Origin: Durusdinium trenchii
Taxonomy: Eukaryota > Sar > Dinophyceae > Suessiales > Symbiodiniaceae
Length of the DNA stretch: 64,000 nt
NCBI GenBank assembly: GCA_963970005.1
Contig: CAXAMN010021573.1
Location: forward strand, 147,259 to 211,258
Direction of reading: 5' to 3'
Shown: one piece after another, positions 18,816 to 33,110 of the stretch
How positions within the stretch are numbered: position 1 is the stretch's first letter
Layout of the letters: each line of letters starts with the position of its first letter
Made by a program: the position numbers and the translations under genes
The notes under the pieces: generated by a model
Seen by the model: only the letters and a program-made list of their open reading frames with translations
Databases searched by the model: none
What the model was told of the DNA's origin: nothing

Positions 18816-20463
18816 TGCTCTTGTCTCTTCCGTTCCCGATCCCGAGGATTTTGATCTTCGCCATGTTCACGGCCTCCATCAATGCGATGGCCTTGCTGCC
18901 TCTGGGACGTCGGACGCCGACCCGGCGCGGGAGGACCAGGGAGGACCAGGACGGGAGGACCGCGCTTGGTGCGGAGGAGCACCACTGCAGTTTCGATGAT
19001 CAGGTGACATGAGGTGACTAAGGTCCCGAATAAAGAGGGGTGGAATGCCTGATTTGCCGAATTTGGCATGTGTGCTTTGGGATGACTGAAGTCCAGTTCC
19101 ATGGAATCAAAGCAGATGGTCAGTTGGCGACCAGTTTAAGGAACCCCCTCCGCAACTAGCATTGGCCAAAAGGAGCTATTATCATTCAGAATGACGGTGA
19201 AATGGAGGTGAACTGTAGTTAGGAGCCCACTGCTTTCACCAGTTCAGAGGAAGCTTTGGAGGTGTTCTGTTGGTGAAACTACGGTGTCTCCGACGTCTCC
19301 GAAGACAGCGGTGAGCTGGGTCCAGGTGGGTTCGCATGCGCCTCGGTGTCTCAGCCTGCCTGTGGTGCACGCCTCGAGTGTCTCACAGGAAAAACGCCAC
19401 TCTCCAACACAAAGTTGAAGTTCTGATGTTCGGAATGACTAAAACAACTGGCACCGAATTCCAGGAATTGGCCAGGCAAGTGCTGAACATACACGGACTG
19501 CTGTGAGGAGAAAAAGCTAGCACTGGACCACCTGCGACCGACCTCACTGGGATCAGGTGCAGAGAAGGTACTTTACCGATTTCTGGATCGCAAAGACCCA
19601 GACACTCATTGACCCTCCTAAGTATATAATTAAGTAGGAGCCAAACCCTTAGTATGGAGGGATCCCGATGGTTTGAGGGACCAAGGGTTGTGAAGGGAGC
19701 GTTTGGGGTGTGGCGGTTTTGCTGTCACGAAGAACATGAAACCCGACTTTTCAAGCTCGAAATCGCTCAATTCATCTCAGTCGTTGACAACAACTCTCCT
19801 CCCATCTTCAATCCATGACACAACTTAGTGGGGCATAGCTCCCACCCGATCAGTTGTGGTGGTTGATTTTCGAGGTCATGTGGGCATATCTTCCACCCGA
19901 ATACTCCATGTATGGCATATTTACATGCACTGACCCTGAAATCAACCACCCCTAAATGTACTGGTATAGGGTTTCATTTGCCAGCCATGTTCGGCAGACA
20001 TGTTGCACAGTTGGAAGGTCCAGTTTCAATTTGGAGGTTAATGAAGGGGTTTGAAGGGTTTGGGTCTAGATTGATAGGTTACTTGGTTCTGGAATTCACT
20101 TGGGGTAAGTATAGTATACAAGCAGCCAGCCCCTGGCCATCCCGGCTCCAATCAGGTTGGACTACTTCCGGGTGCGCTTGCCCGAGCTTGGAGATCGGAA
20201 CTTCCGCCTCAGTCCACTGGTCACTTTTAATGAGACGACGAGATGAGTGAGACGAGACTAGGGAAGCCCCCGAAAAAGGCTGGGTCGTTCAGCAGGCGGA
20301 GGAAACCAGAGTGTTGGGTTCAGAAAACTGTTGGGGGATAGATATTATATAGACGATATTGGGGGACGAGAGTCTTAACATCCAAAGAACTCAGAAGAGT
20401 ATCATGGTTTTGGTGAGGGATCAACATGTATTGAACTTGTTTGGGTTTTGACCACATTGTGTG

Positions 20464-20573
20464 TCCCCTAGGGGCTCCAGTCGTACCTTCTAAGAAGGTG
20501 GGACTGGGGTGGATTTAGAGGGTCCAGTCATACCTTCTGAGGAGGTACGACTGGAGCCTTAGGGGCCCTTGGA
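20464..20573. repeat. Double-hairpin repeat family, symmetrical copy
   Basis: It begins CCCCTAGGGGCTCCAGTC and ends GACTGGAGCCTTAGGGGCC, so the whole unit is an inverted repeat. Each arm contains an ACCTTCTNAGAAGGT-type core (about 20484-20499 and 20530-20547). It is the same core as at 6101 and 30078. Confidence 0.65.
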
Positions 20574-23500
20574 TTGCTTGGGAAGCGTCGCTCCCGGATC
20601 CAGGAAAACGTCCTCGTACCACGTGTTACTGCGCAGAACTTCAGACTGCGCAGTGCACGTAAGTAAGGAGTGGCGTCTCGAACCAGCTAGCAGCTAAGGA
20701 CCTTCGACCGTCCTTGAGATCCCAGTGGCGGGTCGGTCACTACTTAGTCCCTGAAGAGGTCACTTACAGACTCCAAAGAGGTCACGCATACTGAAGCTCC
20801 TGGTGTGTGTGCATTCAAATGACTGGCCCCCCTTGCGACCTCTTGGAAGAATAAATATAGACCCAACACCTATTAATTAAACTACACACCTAAATAGAAG
20901 TGCTGACTTCGACAGAAATTCGAAGAGTTGAGCGGCAAAGTCTGAAACACATCTGGTCAGGAACTCCTTTGAACAACATCTCAATAGAAGTCACCCTTAA
21001 AAAACAGGTCTGACCACCGACGTTGAAGTCGTTTCAGAGACCCGCTCAGAGCCAGCTGTAGAGTCGGCGGCCGGAACGGCCGGAACGCCGTTCCTAGGGC
21101 TCTCATGGGCTCTCATCATTCTGCTTGGGATCATGTGCTTCCAAGCTCAAGCTGTGTTTGTAATATGATGGGTGCTGCTGACCAAGAACAGAACCCAGGA
21201 TGAAACATCGTAACTCGCAACACATCTCCCTCTCATAGTGAATTCACCCTGCCGGCTCAACAAATTCTCAACTGCTTGGGATCATGTTTTGTTGCTGACC
21301 AGTATCTAAATCGTATGTTCTTTTTGGTGTATATACATTTTATACATCGGAGAGACATGTGTGGAGTGTGGAGACTGTTCAGGACATTCGTCTCGGAGGG
21401 TCCAATTTCTTTTCTTCCGAGGTACTCTTTGCAAGTGTTTCCTGCTTTTTCTGAAACTCCGGGTGCTCAAAGTGCCTTTGACGGTCTATGTGCAAATGGC
21501 GCCTTTGACTGCCACGGCGCGGTTTTCGCTGTGACTGGTGAGTTTAGGTGGATCCTTCGGAGGGACATTGCACGGCTTGAGACAGATGACATGAAGTTTG
21601 ATACCCCCTGGCCCGGATAAGCTTGGACCTTTTGGAGGGATGGGTTTCCACCAGAAGTCATGGCTGTTGCTCTCCACTTGAACAAAATGAAGCAACAAAG
21701 ACAATGTTAGCACCTCTACCAAGCCGAAGAACTTCCAAATAAGTGCTTCTTTGGCCAAGTGCTCCTTGAAGAAAACGAGTCCCCTGAGACAGGTTCCGGA
21801 ACCTGTTCCTGCATGCAGTCCCGGCATCCCCGGAGGATCTCACCCTCCACCAGTTCGGGTGCCTCCACCAGTTCGGGTGTCACTGCTGGGACTGCAGACG
21901 TATGACACTTGGTGAATCCACGAAACGGGTGAAGTTGTTGTTCCCCCCCGGTTGCTTAAGCAAATCCAAGTAGTTATAGATTTTGACTGATTTGGCATGG
22001 TATGTCAAGTCTTGTATGATCCAACCATCGCTGCTTTCTTCGTGCCTTTTGTTGCTGCACCTCACTTTTTTTGGGACCAATTCTCATTCGTATCCACCTT
22101 TCGGTGGTTGTCATGTTTAGTCTGAAAGAAAGACGACACAGTCTGGCTAGAACAGCCTTTGGTATATCATATCTCCCGGGGTCATCGTGAAACATCACAA
22201 CCCGGCAAGGACTCGACTTGGTTGAGTGAGATCTCAACCTATCCCAGAGTCCTGGGCGAAAGGATTCCGCAGCTCAGCCCAGAGTCTTGAGCGGGGTCGG
22301 GGCGCTCCGCCCTGGGCTGGGAGGGACGTGGGCCTGGGTTCGAGGGAGGGACGTCTCCTCCACTGGATTTGCAAGAACAGGTCCTCCACCGGATTTCATG
22401 GGAAAGCAGTTGATTTTTGGTATCTCGAATGTGAGAAACAGTGAGAGAACTTCTCCAACACCAAACAACATACTCCCATTGGGGTCAATCACCTTCTAGC
22501 AAACACGTGTTTTTTTCTCCTGTTCCTTCCGCTCAAAATCCACTGCCACCTTAGAAGCGAAGCTACAGCTGGACCCTCACTTCGGCTACATATATAGTCT
22601 CCCTGCTCACCTGCTCAGAGGGTAACTGTGTGTGGATCCACAGGGTTAAGCAGCAAAATCCAGGCCTCCGCGGCCGCTCTCAGCATCCGAGGATTTGGAT
22701 GTGTGCCGATCCGGGGCTGTGCCCGTGCCTAGGGCGTTGAATGTCATATGACTGGGGATGACTGGGGTGATTGGGGGTGACAACTGTATGGAAGCACTTG
22801 ATGTATTTATAAAGATCTATCTCGGATCTCTTTCCCTACCCCCAAAGTCCTTGCACCCCAAGGTTTCGCTTTAAACACTTCTGCTTCCTCTCTACGCGTG
22901 TTTTGTTTGCAGATATTATATTCTTGTCTTTCGAGACTTTTTCTTGCTTCTATGGCAACCGGATGCTGGTAGTGCAGGGCTCCGGCCCTGCATAACCTTC
23001 ACCTTCCTGACTGCAAAATTAACAACATTACTAACTAGGACATAATTGTTCTTACGTCCTAGTAGATTGGGGCCCTTGGTGACTTCGAGCCGGAGCCGAT
23101 GGAGAAAGACGTCCAAGCACACGATCATCATATTCAAAGTTCTTGTCCAGGCTCTCAATAATCTTGGAGCAAGTTTCCTCCTTTTCCACGTCTTCGACAG
23201 GGAAGTCCTCAAACAAGCGCCAAGTCACTCCTTAGAACGATCCAAGAATATTGAATATGCTCTCGCCGTTTTATCAACAAAACTCCACTCTGAGCTTTAG
23301 ACCGCGGGGGCATGTAGCGGCACGTAGTAGTGTAGGGTGGTCATTGGACACCCATTGGATGGTCCCGGTAGTATATGTTCTAGTACTGCGCAGCTGGGAC
23401 CGGTTTTTGACACGTGATTTCTAGGGTTCTGAAGCGCACCACGACGGGCGATTCACCACGCGCGACGTTCAGCCTCACTACGCCGACGAGGCTGAAATGC

Positions 23501-25021
23501 CGCCATGATTTGGGAGGCACTTGCAGCTACACCAATCAGCCCGCCTATGGGGGCTGCTTTTGCGAGCAGCAGGGCATACGTTTGGGCGGTTGAAAAGGCC
23601 TTCGGGAACAGAAACACCCAACATCAACTCAGATATTTATAGACCCCTGAAATAGATAGAAAAGTAGATCCCCGCGTAGAACATGTGGCATTCAACACTG
23701 TGCAATCCCATGCCATAGGCGGGGATCCCCCAAATCCAAATCGGATGTTTCGCTCACAGCATACTGTTTCGCATGGATGACCACATGAGAGCCCGCTCCT
23801 TGGAGCGGTTTGTGACCGGATGGAGCGCCCTTGGGCCCCGGAAGAACCGTGGCCGTCGGTCGAAGCAACACTTCATCCGGAGCAAGAAACCGTGGCCCTG
23901 GGCCTGGAGGAGTTCGGGACCTGGTTGGTGGCCCCTTCGTCACTCTCAAGCTATATCAGGCTATGTCATTCAATATCATATCATTGCATTGTATATCCAC
24001 GTCTATTTCCCCAAAAGTTCCGTGTCTATTTCCCAGGTTCAGTGAGGTTCGATGATCATGGAATGTCATGGAACTCCCTTTTTGGCTGCTACACTTGGAT
24101 TTGTCTTCATGGTCGAACTCGGTTTGCGGGTTGGCTTCAGGTATTTCTCGACCGGCATCCCAGTGCTGTTCCTTGGCTGACAGGTATTGATCCCAAAGTG
24201 GGGCCACGGATTTGAAGCGCCATTTGTATCTGCCACTGTTCGAGTTTTGAACTCTTTTGCAGGAGAGTTTCGGACTTTTGGACCAGAAGATGTGTTCCAT
24301 ATATGTAGGATTTCTTTGTTGTTTGCATGTTCTGTTTCTTCTGGGTCCACGTTTATTACTTGGGAGGTCTTCACCAACTGGAGGGATGCCTTTCAATCTC
24401 ATGGTATGCCTTCTGTTGTCATTCCTCATTTGAGGCTTTTTCCATTCAAGGGTCCAAAATGATCCAAGGGTCCGAAACCAGGTATATGGGAAAATACATG
24501 AAAATACATTTTGGATGATTGATTTGTCGGCCTACTGTTGACCACCCCTCAAGTACCTAGGTCTGACCGTTTCATGGTCTTTGGGAACTGCTTCATCTCC
24601 GCCTGTGCCATCGCCCTGTTGACCAACTCGCGCATGAGGACTCGGGGCGTGCCCCTTGCCAATCAGGATGGTGAAATCAGGGTATCGATTATCGATCATC
24701 CATGATCATCCCCAAAGCTCGGCAGGATAGGAACTCCCATTCGTTGGGTTACAAACTTGGTTAAACCGACCAACCTGGCAGCATTTGGCAGCCAAGAGTG
24801 TGTTCTTGGCAGTCGTAGAGCTTCAACAGTATCAGCTTCAGATCTTGTCATGTGGAAGAATTCCACACCGCAGAGGTAACTGGCCACTGGCTTTGTGTAT
24901 ACACCTGCACAGTGGTTTGTAGGGATTGAAGGATGGGATTCCAATCCGGCATCAGGAGCACAAACTCAAACCACGGTATACTGTATACACAAAGAGGCAC
25001 ACAGTATATATATATACCCTG

Positions 25022-25123
25022 GGGATCCACGGGATCCACATACCTTCTCAGTTTCGGTACGACTGGGCCCTCCAAGCCTACATAAATAGTCTCCAATCAC
25101 CTTCCAAGGTACTTGGATCCCTA
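25022..25123 (+). repeat. Double-hairpin repeat family, copy 2
   Basis: Shares with 6094-6195 the segments CATACCTTCTCAG, GGGCCCTCCAAGCCTACATA and AGTCTCCAATCACCTTC, and ends AAGGTACTTGGATCCCTAG. The first palindromic core is partly lost. Confidence 0.7.
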
Positions 25124-28100
25124 GTAATATATATATTTATATATATATAGTATATACGACGTATTATGTGTCATATACGCATCATTCATGTTGGTTGTCT
25201 CAGGTAGTGGGGTTTTCCTTCAGCTGGGTATAGCCTTTCATGTGTGCAAGTGCAACTGCCCAAGAACAAGATGCTGAGACAAGAACAAGACCTCCATGTG
25301 GTGAGTGGGCCCGATGCCCATCTTCGTTCTTTTCAGTTGGCATCGTTCCCAAGGGCTCCTGGCCCATATACTCAGGTTCGGTGGTTAGACCCCCCTGGCA
25401 CCCACCCACCCCCAACCACCGAACCGAAACGGAGGTAGGCCAGGAGCCCTAGGGGTTCAACCTCGTGGCCGGTGTGTTCTTCACACCAACGAACTCAAAC
25501 CATTTGGCGAACTCGTCCGGTGAGCCCGTTTTCGGTCCAGCCTTTTGGATCGTTTTCCACATGATCTGCACAACTGCTGTGGATCGATCTGATGTGGTAT
25601 TTTCCCGAACTGGGTGAATCCTCAAACCTGGGTGAATCCCCAAACCTGGGGAAGATGATGGAAGATGGGATTTCTGGGTTTCCGCCGCACCTGGTTTTGG
25701 GCCACAGTGGTTCCGGCGCCGGTTCCGATGCCGGTTCGCCAACTCCTGGAGGTTTCGGTACCCCGAGTTGTCCCTCTTCGCGCTGGGGTGCTCCACCTTT
25801 CTTCCCACCGTGCGGGTACTGAGTGGTTTCGAGTCGGAGAGAAAGCAGGAAGGAAGACGGACAAAGGGGAGGAGATCGGTGTGGTTTTTGGAAGCCACCC
25901 AAAAGGTCTGAGAACACCTTCATGGATCTGCAGGGCCTCCGGTTTGGGGTGATATTGCAAATACAGTATAATATAGTTATTTATACATGGTATATTGACC
26001 CCTTAGTGGGGAATGGACCCCCCCAAAAAAACATCTCTTGGTGGGCTATTATTAGACACCCCTCAGCTGTAAAGCCCTGGCATATCTGGTTTTTGTCTTG
26101 TTTGTGCGGTTTCCTGCGGTTGATCCTGGTGGGAATGGTTTTGTCGTGGAACTCGAAGCTCCTTCGTCAGCAAGAGTGAGGAAAGACGGCCCTGTGGAAA
26201 TGGGTGGAATTGACTTGGACACTCGGGCTGCGAAAGCTGGTTGAAGCATCAAATTATGAGATGCACTCGTCAGTCAGTCTCTCACATGGAAGTAGAAATA
26301 GGCCCCTGGAAGACAATTTTGCTTGCTAAAAAGGAGGTGGATTTTCCACTTCAGAAGTGAGTCAGAGAGTAACACTCCATTCATCTCCATTCTTTCGGAC
26401 ATTAGAAGTCCCTTTTCTGCCTTGTGTTGGCCTTTCCTTCCCGGACACCCAGTCCCAACCAGAAACGGTCAGTTCTGGTTGTTCCTGCAAGCCAATTCGA
26501 TCCACATAAGCCGGAAGCGGCTGCGTCCGCTGCCAGGCATTCATCGCGTTGAATACGATCTACCTCTCAGTACCTTGGAGCTGAGCCGGATCCACATGCC
26601 TTGCGTATCTTCGAAGGTATGTAAGATCCCTAGAATCCTAGCGTTGGATCCGGTCATGGAATTTTTGTAAGGGGAATATGTCTCCGGTAAGTTCAGCTCA
26701 CATCCTTACATCCCAATCTTCATGGGAGTGATTGGGGTCGTAGGGGTGGACTGGTGATGCTGTTGGTCTTTTCCCAGCCCGGACTGGTCGGAGTCTACCT
26801 ACAAAAGTTGACATAGGTGCATACACTCTGTTGGGTATGAGGTGTGGTTTCTTGCAAGGTCACGTTCGGGAAACTCAAAGGAACATCAAGGAATTGCAGG
26901 GTTTGGGACGACTTCCGGTGTCTTGAATCCGCGTCGCGGTCTTGGGTCCAAGCTGTCCATGGTCTCACTCAGTGGGCGAAACCAACCAGGAGAGGTTGCT
27001 GTACATCTCTGAGGACAATGTTCTGTAACGGATGACATCCGATGACCATGTTGTGATGACATGAAGCTGTTGTGATGTTTGAGGCACCCCTGGCACCCTC
27101 CTGTTGACCGGTTGCAAAGTTGTCTACCTACAGAACCTAGACACCACTTGATATAGAGAAAGACGTGACAAGACATTTTTTGGGTGGTGGGTACTAACTC
27201 CAAAGCAAATGTCAAACGTGGTTCTACTGTAGGATTCTAGGCTGTTCCAAGTCTATGTGATACGATATACCCATTTTGCCCAAACAACTGTTCCTCTCAG
27301 AGGTTCTTTTTCGAATAACGAAGACGGTGTCTCTAGAAGTTGCGAGTGTCTCTCTCTCTCTCTTTTTCCAGACACGACCAATAAGACTGGCATGTGAAAC
27401 CCTACGTTGGGGTGGTTGAAACGTTTGTACCCAGTCCCATGGAATGGGACTCGACTTGGGCTAGTGGTGTGCCTGGACTCGTGGTGTCATGGTTTTTGGT
27501 CTAGTGACCCCTCTGATGCAAAACGATGTAAGAGTTGGTGAGAGATATAGCCTCAAGACTCCGTGGAGCCTCCATAGCAAGGGTCGATCTCTCCAAAAGA
27601 GAAGGGGCTCAAAAGAGGCCCCTCAAAAGCATAAGTGTTTGGTTGGGCTAAATCTGACATCAGATAGAACATGATAGAACCAAGAGATTCAGCTCCTCAG
27701 CGAAGCGCCGTTCTTCGCTGCCCAGGTGCCAAGTCTGGCAGCACGACATTTGCGATTCCCCAACGACTTCCTGGTGCTGACGATCCCGGCCGGCCGGTAG
27801 TCCTTTTTTCGCGCGTCAGTCGGACGTATCACATTTATTTGAAGGCCATGTAGTTCTTTTTCTCCAGCAACATGTACATAGGTGTTGTTAGAACTTAAAT
27901 GTTTGTTCTCCATCTGACCAATACAACGTTCACTCCCGATGTCAAGAACTCCTCCTCCCACATTTCCCGTTCACTCCGCCGTTCACAGGCGCTGATCTTC
28001 ATCTTGATGGCCAACGAGATGGCCAGGCGACGTCTGACCACCGGAACCGGACGACGTCTGACCACCGGAACCGGGCGGGGAACCGGGCGGTTCGGTTCGG

Positions 28101-29820
28101 GCGGTTCGACCGAGTCCAGGCGTTTGGAGACCGCGTGGAAGCTGCGGCACCTGGCGCCATATGAGCGGGTGACGCTCAGCTGGTGCGAGAGCGCCTGGCA
28201 GGCGAGATAGAAATCGATGAACAGCGGCGCCCTTGGGTTTTAGGCATACCTTATCACCAAGAATCATGTGCCGAACAGGGACTCGAGGTATGTTTTTGGG
28301 TTTTTGGATGGTTTTGTTTTCCCTTAACCCCTCGGCTACGAAGCTATTTCTTGTACCTTCTTGGTTTGAGGATGTTTAAAACGAGGTCACATTTTTGGCC
28401 TACTTTGGCAACCGAAGAACCACGTCGGAGCTGACTGTACAGACATCTGCTTTCCTGCTGACCTCGCAGACCTCGCAGGTGGTGAATTGCCATGGCTTGG
28501 ATCACCTCAACGGCGCTCGCGTGGAAGCCGTGGACGACCAGAACCGTTCCCTGCTCGAGCGCCCCGACGCGCCGCAGGGCGCGCGGGGCGCGCGGGGCTC
28601 GGAAATTACGGTACAAGGCCCTGCGGTGTTGCTGAGCAAAGATCCGCCCAGGCAGGGGTGGAAGGGATGAGGGATGATGAGGGCGAAGGAAAAAGGTCGG
28701 TCAGAGAAAAAGGACCTGGGGCAGGAGTCGGCAGGACCTTCCAATTTGGGGATATTTTTGGGGTGTGACTGATCTTGTATACGTGTTCAACAAATGGATC
28801 CGGGTGCCTCAACTTGAGAAGTTCCGAAGTGGGAGACCATCCTTGATTAGGACTGGCCCGGGTTCCCCTGCCAGGATGAGGGAAAGTGCTTGAAGACCGA
28901 TTCGTGAGCTTGAGGGAAGTTCCTGGGAGATGTTGAATATATTACTATAGGATTGGCTGAGGCGCGTGGCTCCAGACGGTGTGCGATACAAGTGAAGCAC
29001 ACGTGGACCGGCCAAAAAACCATCGATTCCCGGCCTAGGATCTAGAATCCCTGGGGTGGAGGAATCTTTTTTGTTCGCATCAACCCAACAGCTTCAGTAC
29101 AAGGCACAGAGTTTCTCATTTCTCACTCTTATTAAGAGCGAACTGACAAACATACATATATATGGCTTGGGAATGGTTGGGATGAGGGTCAACAAGTTGT
29201 GGGGTTAGTTTTGGTAGCATGCTGTTTTTATCCATTTTTGATTCACTTCCCCAGTACTTAAGCAATTCCCAAAAGCATCCCATTATACATCCTAGTTTGC
29301 ACCCCAAAATACCCTTCGGAACGTGGCGCCTTTCTTCACAGCGGGTTTCCGGACCCCGCTTTCCTTTCCTGGATGATTTGGCCTTCCGGGTGTCGATCCT
29401 TCCGACCTTGCAGGTATGGTTCCTTATGGGTCTCCAGTGGCTTTCGCTCCCTGACACCGCTGGCACATTGGACCACCGTCATCGCCATCCTCAAGGCGTT
29501 TGGGCGCGAGCTGTGTCGTTGGCGGTGCCACTGTTAGGGAAGAGGAAGGTCCGAAAGGACAGAAGTAGACAGAAGACCGGGTTGAAGCCAGGGATTTCGA
29601 TGTGTCCACCAGTTTCCATTGGGTTCCTAAGGAGGTGTGCACGTTGAGGAGAAGAGTTGTTCATTTAGGCTTCTTGTCAGGCTACATCAAGCTACGTTTG
29701 GATGGACTATTTGTGTGCCCAATCATTTAGGAGTTTGACCCAGATCTATGTGGATGTAGCTAAAAGGCTCAAAGACCCAAAAGAGAAATCTTGAGGGAGG
29801 TGTGGTATTGTTTCTTTTAT

Positions 29821-29891
29821 CGCTACTAGGTTGGAGGCCATCGCTATTAGGCTGGAGGCCATCGCTAGTAGGTTGGAGGCCATTGCTATTT
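29821..29891. repeat. GGAGGCCATCGCT tandem repeat, three units
   Basis: Three tandem units of TAGGTTGGAGGCCATCGCTA with one or two changes each. The same unit recurs at about 32465-32489, 33474-33543, 34579-34603 and 63064-63112. Confidence 0.7.
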
Positions 29892-30002
29892 AGGTGATTC
29901 ACCATGAACTTTATCAGATTGGCACCCGAATTTAATCGCCTTCTGAACATCACGTGTTGAGCCCTTGCTCCTCATCCGCCTTTCCAAGTCCGATGGGAAT
30001 TG

Positions 30003-30105
30003 GCCCTTGGGATCCACCGTCACCCTCTGAGAGACATTTGGAGACACTGTTATGTAGGTGCCAGGAGGGTCCAGTCATACCTTCTCAGAAGGTACTTGGA
30101 TCCCA
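30003..30105 (-). repeat. Double-hairpin repeat family, copy 3 (reverse)
   Basis: Starts TGGGATCCACCGTCACC, has the spacer TTGGAGACACTGTTATGTAG, and ends with the intact core TACCTTCTCAGAAGGTACTT and GGATCCC. It is opposite in orientation to the 6094 copy. Confidence 0.65.
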
Positions 30106-31093
30106 GGCATGTTGAGCCCTTTGGTCCTTCCAGTGCATTGCGCTGCAAGTGCAACTCTGGATTTCGAACCGCAGCCCGCATGACATGTTATATAGGGCAA
30201 ATGATGTCGATGTGATTCCTGTTTGCCAACGTCGGGCACCAAACAACCAACGGCCAACATCGCCATGCACCGGAAGACGCAAAACACAACAACGGTGGCC
30301 CCCCAAAACACACATGTTATCACCAACAACGGTTCACCAGACCGGAGAGGTGTGGGACCGGCTCCACATGCCTGTGATCTTGTGCGATGTCGGGACGCCC
30401 AACTCGACGAGATGAGTCGCCCGAAAGATGAGTCGCCCGAACGGCGAACGGGTGAGTTGGTCGATTTGAGGCATCCAACCCATCACGTGATTGCATCCCT
30501 GACCATGCAGGAGCTAGGGTCATGGCAAGAAACAACGAGAGTTTACTGCACCTAGCGAGTGTGAAGACATGCGAACTAATGTATAATATAACATTGATGT
30601 ATAATAGGCACAATTATAGTTATTACTAATGTTGCTTATATCTTTGTTTGTTCAGCACAATTTGGTTTGGGTGCTCATTGGGCACCATCATTTTTGTTGG
30701 CCCATCAACTCCTTCCAGGAAAGGAATCACAGCCTCCGGTTTGAGCTACACCGTTTTCTGCCTTTGGGACAGGTGTGCCACGGCTCCTACCCTGCAGGGC
30801 TATTGGTAAGCATGTTCGATGATTTTCTCAAGGAAAACGGTCATGGACTCATCACAGGATCCCTTCGTTCCATGTGTCCGCGCGCAAGTTCTCTTTCTAA
30901 CCTTCCTTCCATCAAGTGCGGTCAGGGCGAGTTGAAGAGACTTCGAGTGACCCAAAAAGCAACTCCTACAGTGGTTTCAGATGACACTGGCACCCAAAGA
31001 TGTCCTTTAATGTCTTTTATATAGATGGGGTCCATGTAAGCCACCGACATTGGGGTGTGTGCCATCGAACCTCTGAAACTACTGTGCATGTGC

Positions 31094-31190
31094 CAGCAGT
31101 TCCATGTCGGGATGCAGAACTTGGAATGCGTAGAAAAGCCCTGTCACATCCACTCACTTGGGCAGAAACCATCCCGGCATGGAACTGCTG
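31094..31190. repeat. Inverted repeat, 21-bp arms
   Basis: Arms 31094-31114 and 31170-31190 are reverse complements with one mismatch (core CAGCAGTTCCATG). The loop is 55 nt. It is followed by a direct repeat of ATCGATGGCACGCT (about 31223 and 31265). Confidence 0.55.
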
Positions 31191-31325
31191 ATGGGTCAGA
31201 TCTGACATGTCACCATCCAGAATCGATGGCACGCTCCAATTCTGATCCACATCTAAGCCTAAGCATCGATGGCACGCTTCATCTCTGGACCCCAGAATCG
31301 CCCTCCTCAATGGATTTGTTTAAGA

Positions 31326-31393
31326 GAAAATCTACAGGAAACCATGTTTCTGATGTTTCTGACCCCAAAACCATGGGCTTCCTGTAGATTTTC
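31326..31393. repeat. Inverted repeat, 15-bp perfect arms
   Basis: GAAAATCTACAGGAA at 31326-31340 and its exact reverse complement at 31379-31393, with a 38-nt loop. It would form a stable hairpin. No gene adjoins it. Confidence 0.6.
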
Positions 31394-32121
31394 CTTTGGA
31401 CCAATTCTGAGACATCCTTTTTTGCACTTCTGGTCTTGGGCAGTTGTCGTGCCATCAACGTGGCGTACAGCGGCTGTGAGGGATTCTTCCGAAGATCGTG
31501 ATCGGATGGTCAGATCAGAGCTTCCCACACGGAAAGATGCTTCGCTTGGGGGTCACCACTTGAGCCTCCGAGGTTCCCCAACCTCAACTGCACAACATTC
31601 AGTTTCAACTCCACTAGATCCTCATTGGACCCAAAGGCACTGAGTGCCCCACCTTCTCAAGAGTTGATGCAGCTCCACTAGAAAGAACTGAGCTGGTTTT
31701 TCACTGGTTGCATTTAAGGGACAAGCAATTTAGCGGGAGATGATAGGGAATGGCTCTTATTGCTCCTTACTGTGGATGAGCAAGCCAAAACGAGCAATAC
31801 TATTGAAACAGAGTGAGTATTTCTATCTATAGGATCTGTAGAATATTTGTGACTGGTGGGTGGGGGATTATTTTTTAGGTTGGCATCCTGAAATTCATCC
31901 TTCATGTCCACCTTCCATCCCAGCTCAAGTACTCCATCAGGTCCTCCTGCTTTTGGTCCTCTCTGTGGCTGCGAGCATCCTGAATTTCACCCTACTGGAC
32001 GAGGAGATGGACGAGACACTTGGAAACAGCGACCCACCGCTCGTCCAAGATCGGTGGACGGGGGCAGTCGACCGCCTCACTTCGGACGACCGAACTGGAC
32101 GTGGTCGTCTCACCTCGCTTT

Positions 32122-32396
32122 GCCCAACTTGCCAGTCTCCGCCTGCAACAGACGCCGTCTTAAGAAATAACCATATACGCATCATACGCCATAATGGCAC
32201 GTGTTTTTTGAAAGGCAACTATTTGCGACGTTTCGAAGATTCTGGCAGATGTTCGCCAGAAAAAGCTAAGGCATGGTTGCAGCACACACAGCAAATATAA
32301 TATGTAACTTATAGTATATATGATACCAATCCTGAAACATGCCTTTGGACCCTTTTGAGACCCTTAAAAAGAAGCATATTCCACTTGCTTCCAGCC
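32122..32396 (+). repeat. 275-bp dispersed repeat, copy 1
   Basis: Aligns with 33111-33381: shared CCGCCTGCAACA, GTTTCGAAGATTC, CAGAAAAAGC, TTGCAGCACACACA, TTTGGACCCTTTTGAGACC and CTTGCTTCCAGCC in the same order. A GGAGGCCATCGCT unit follows about 70 bp downstream, as it does within about 100 bp of the other copy. It is non-coding. Confidence 0.7.
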
Positions 32397-32676
32397 GTTC
32401 ATCCTGGACCGGCGGTGTTCGATGATGTTTATTGTATTTTTGTTCTGAACGCATACATCGCTCTTGGGTTGGAGGCCATCGCTATTAGGTTCCGAGCGCA
32501 CAGATCGCCATCCAGGAATATATTCAGGAGGTGGTCTAATTTTTTTGAAAAATGCCCAGTGCTGGGGAGATTTCGTTGTGTGAGGTTTCATGCGTGAGTC
32601 ATTGTTTTGTTTGCCCTTTTTGACTCTCTCTCTCTCTCACTTCTTGTACTCCATCTTCGGCAAATCAAATCTCTAT

Positions 32677-32774
32677 ACCCTGTGGATCCACACATGCTCT
32701 GAGAAGGTGTTTGGAGACTGTATCATGTAGCGGGTTCCAGTACCTTCTGAGAAGGTGGCAGTGGATCCCTAGGG
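32677..32774 (-). repeat. Double-hairpin repeat family, copy 4 (reverse)
   Basis: Starts CCCTGTGGATCCACACATGC, with GGAGACTGTATCATGTAG in the middle, core TACCTTCTGAGAAGGT, and ends GGATCCCTAGGG. Confidence 0.65.
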
Positions 32775-33110
32775 TAATACAGTACCTTCCACACATGCCA
32801 CGATGACCTCCGCCGCTCAGGACAGCCCAAGCGCGGCGCTGGAGCAAGATCCGCCGGCCCCAGCAGCTCCCTGGAAGCAGAGATTTCCAGAGAGGAGATA
32901 CAGCAAAGTCGTGATTTCATGAGACTTCAAGGGATGCAGCATTTTTGCACAAATAGTATATTAATGGAATACCTGGGTCTTCAAACGGCCTAAATTTTTG
33001 CTGCATACATTCTTAAGTGGAAGGACGGGTGTAATCCCCAAAAAATGCCGTTTCAAGAGTTGCAAACATGTGCTCAAGATCCATCGACGCGGGAAAGATG
33101 CCTTTTGGAT

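Noticed and set aside
31860-32300. 146-codon plus-strand frame with a hydrophobic stretch
   Set aside because: Its second part overlaps a dispersed non-coding repeat (32122-32396) whose other copy is not open in this frame.
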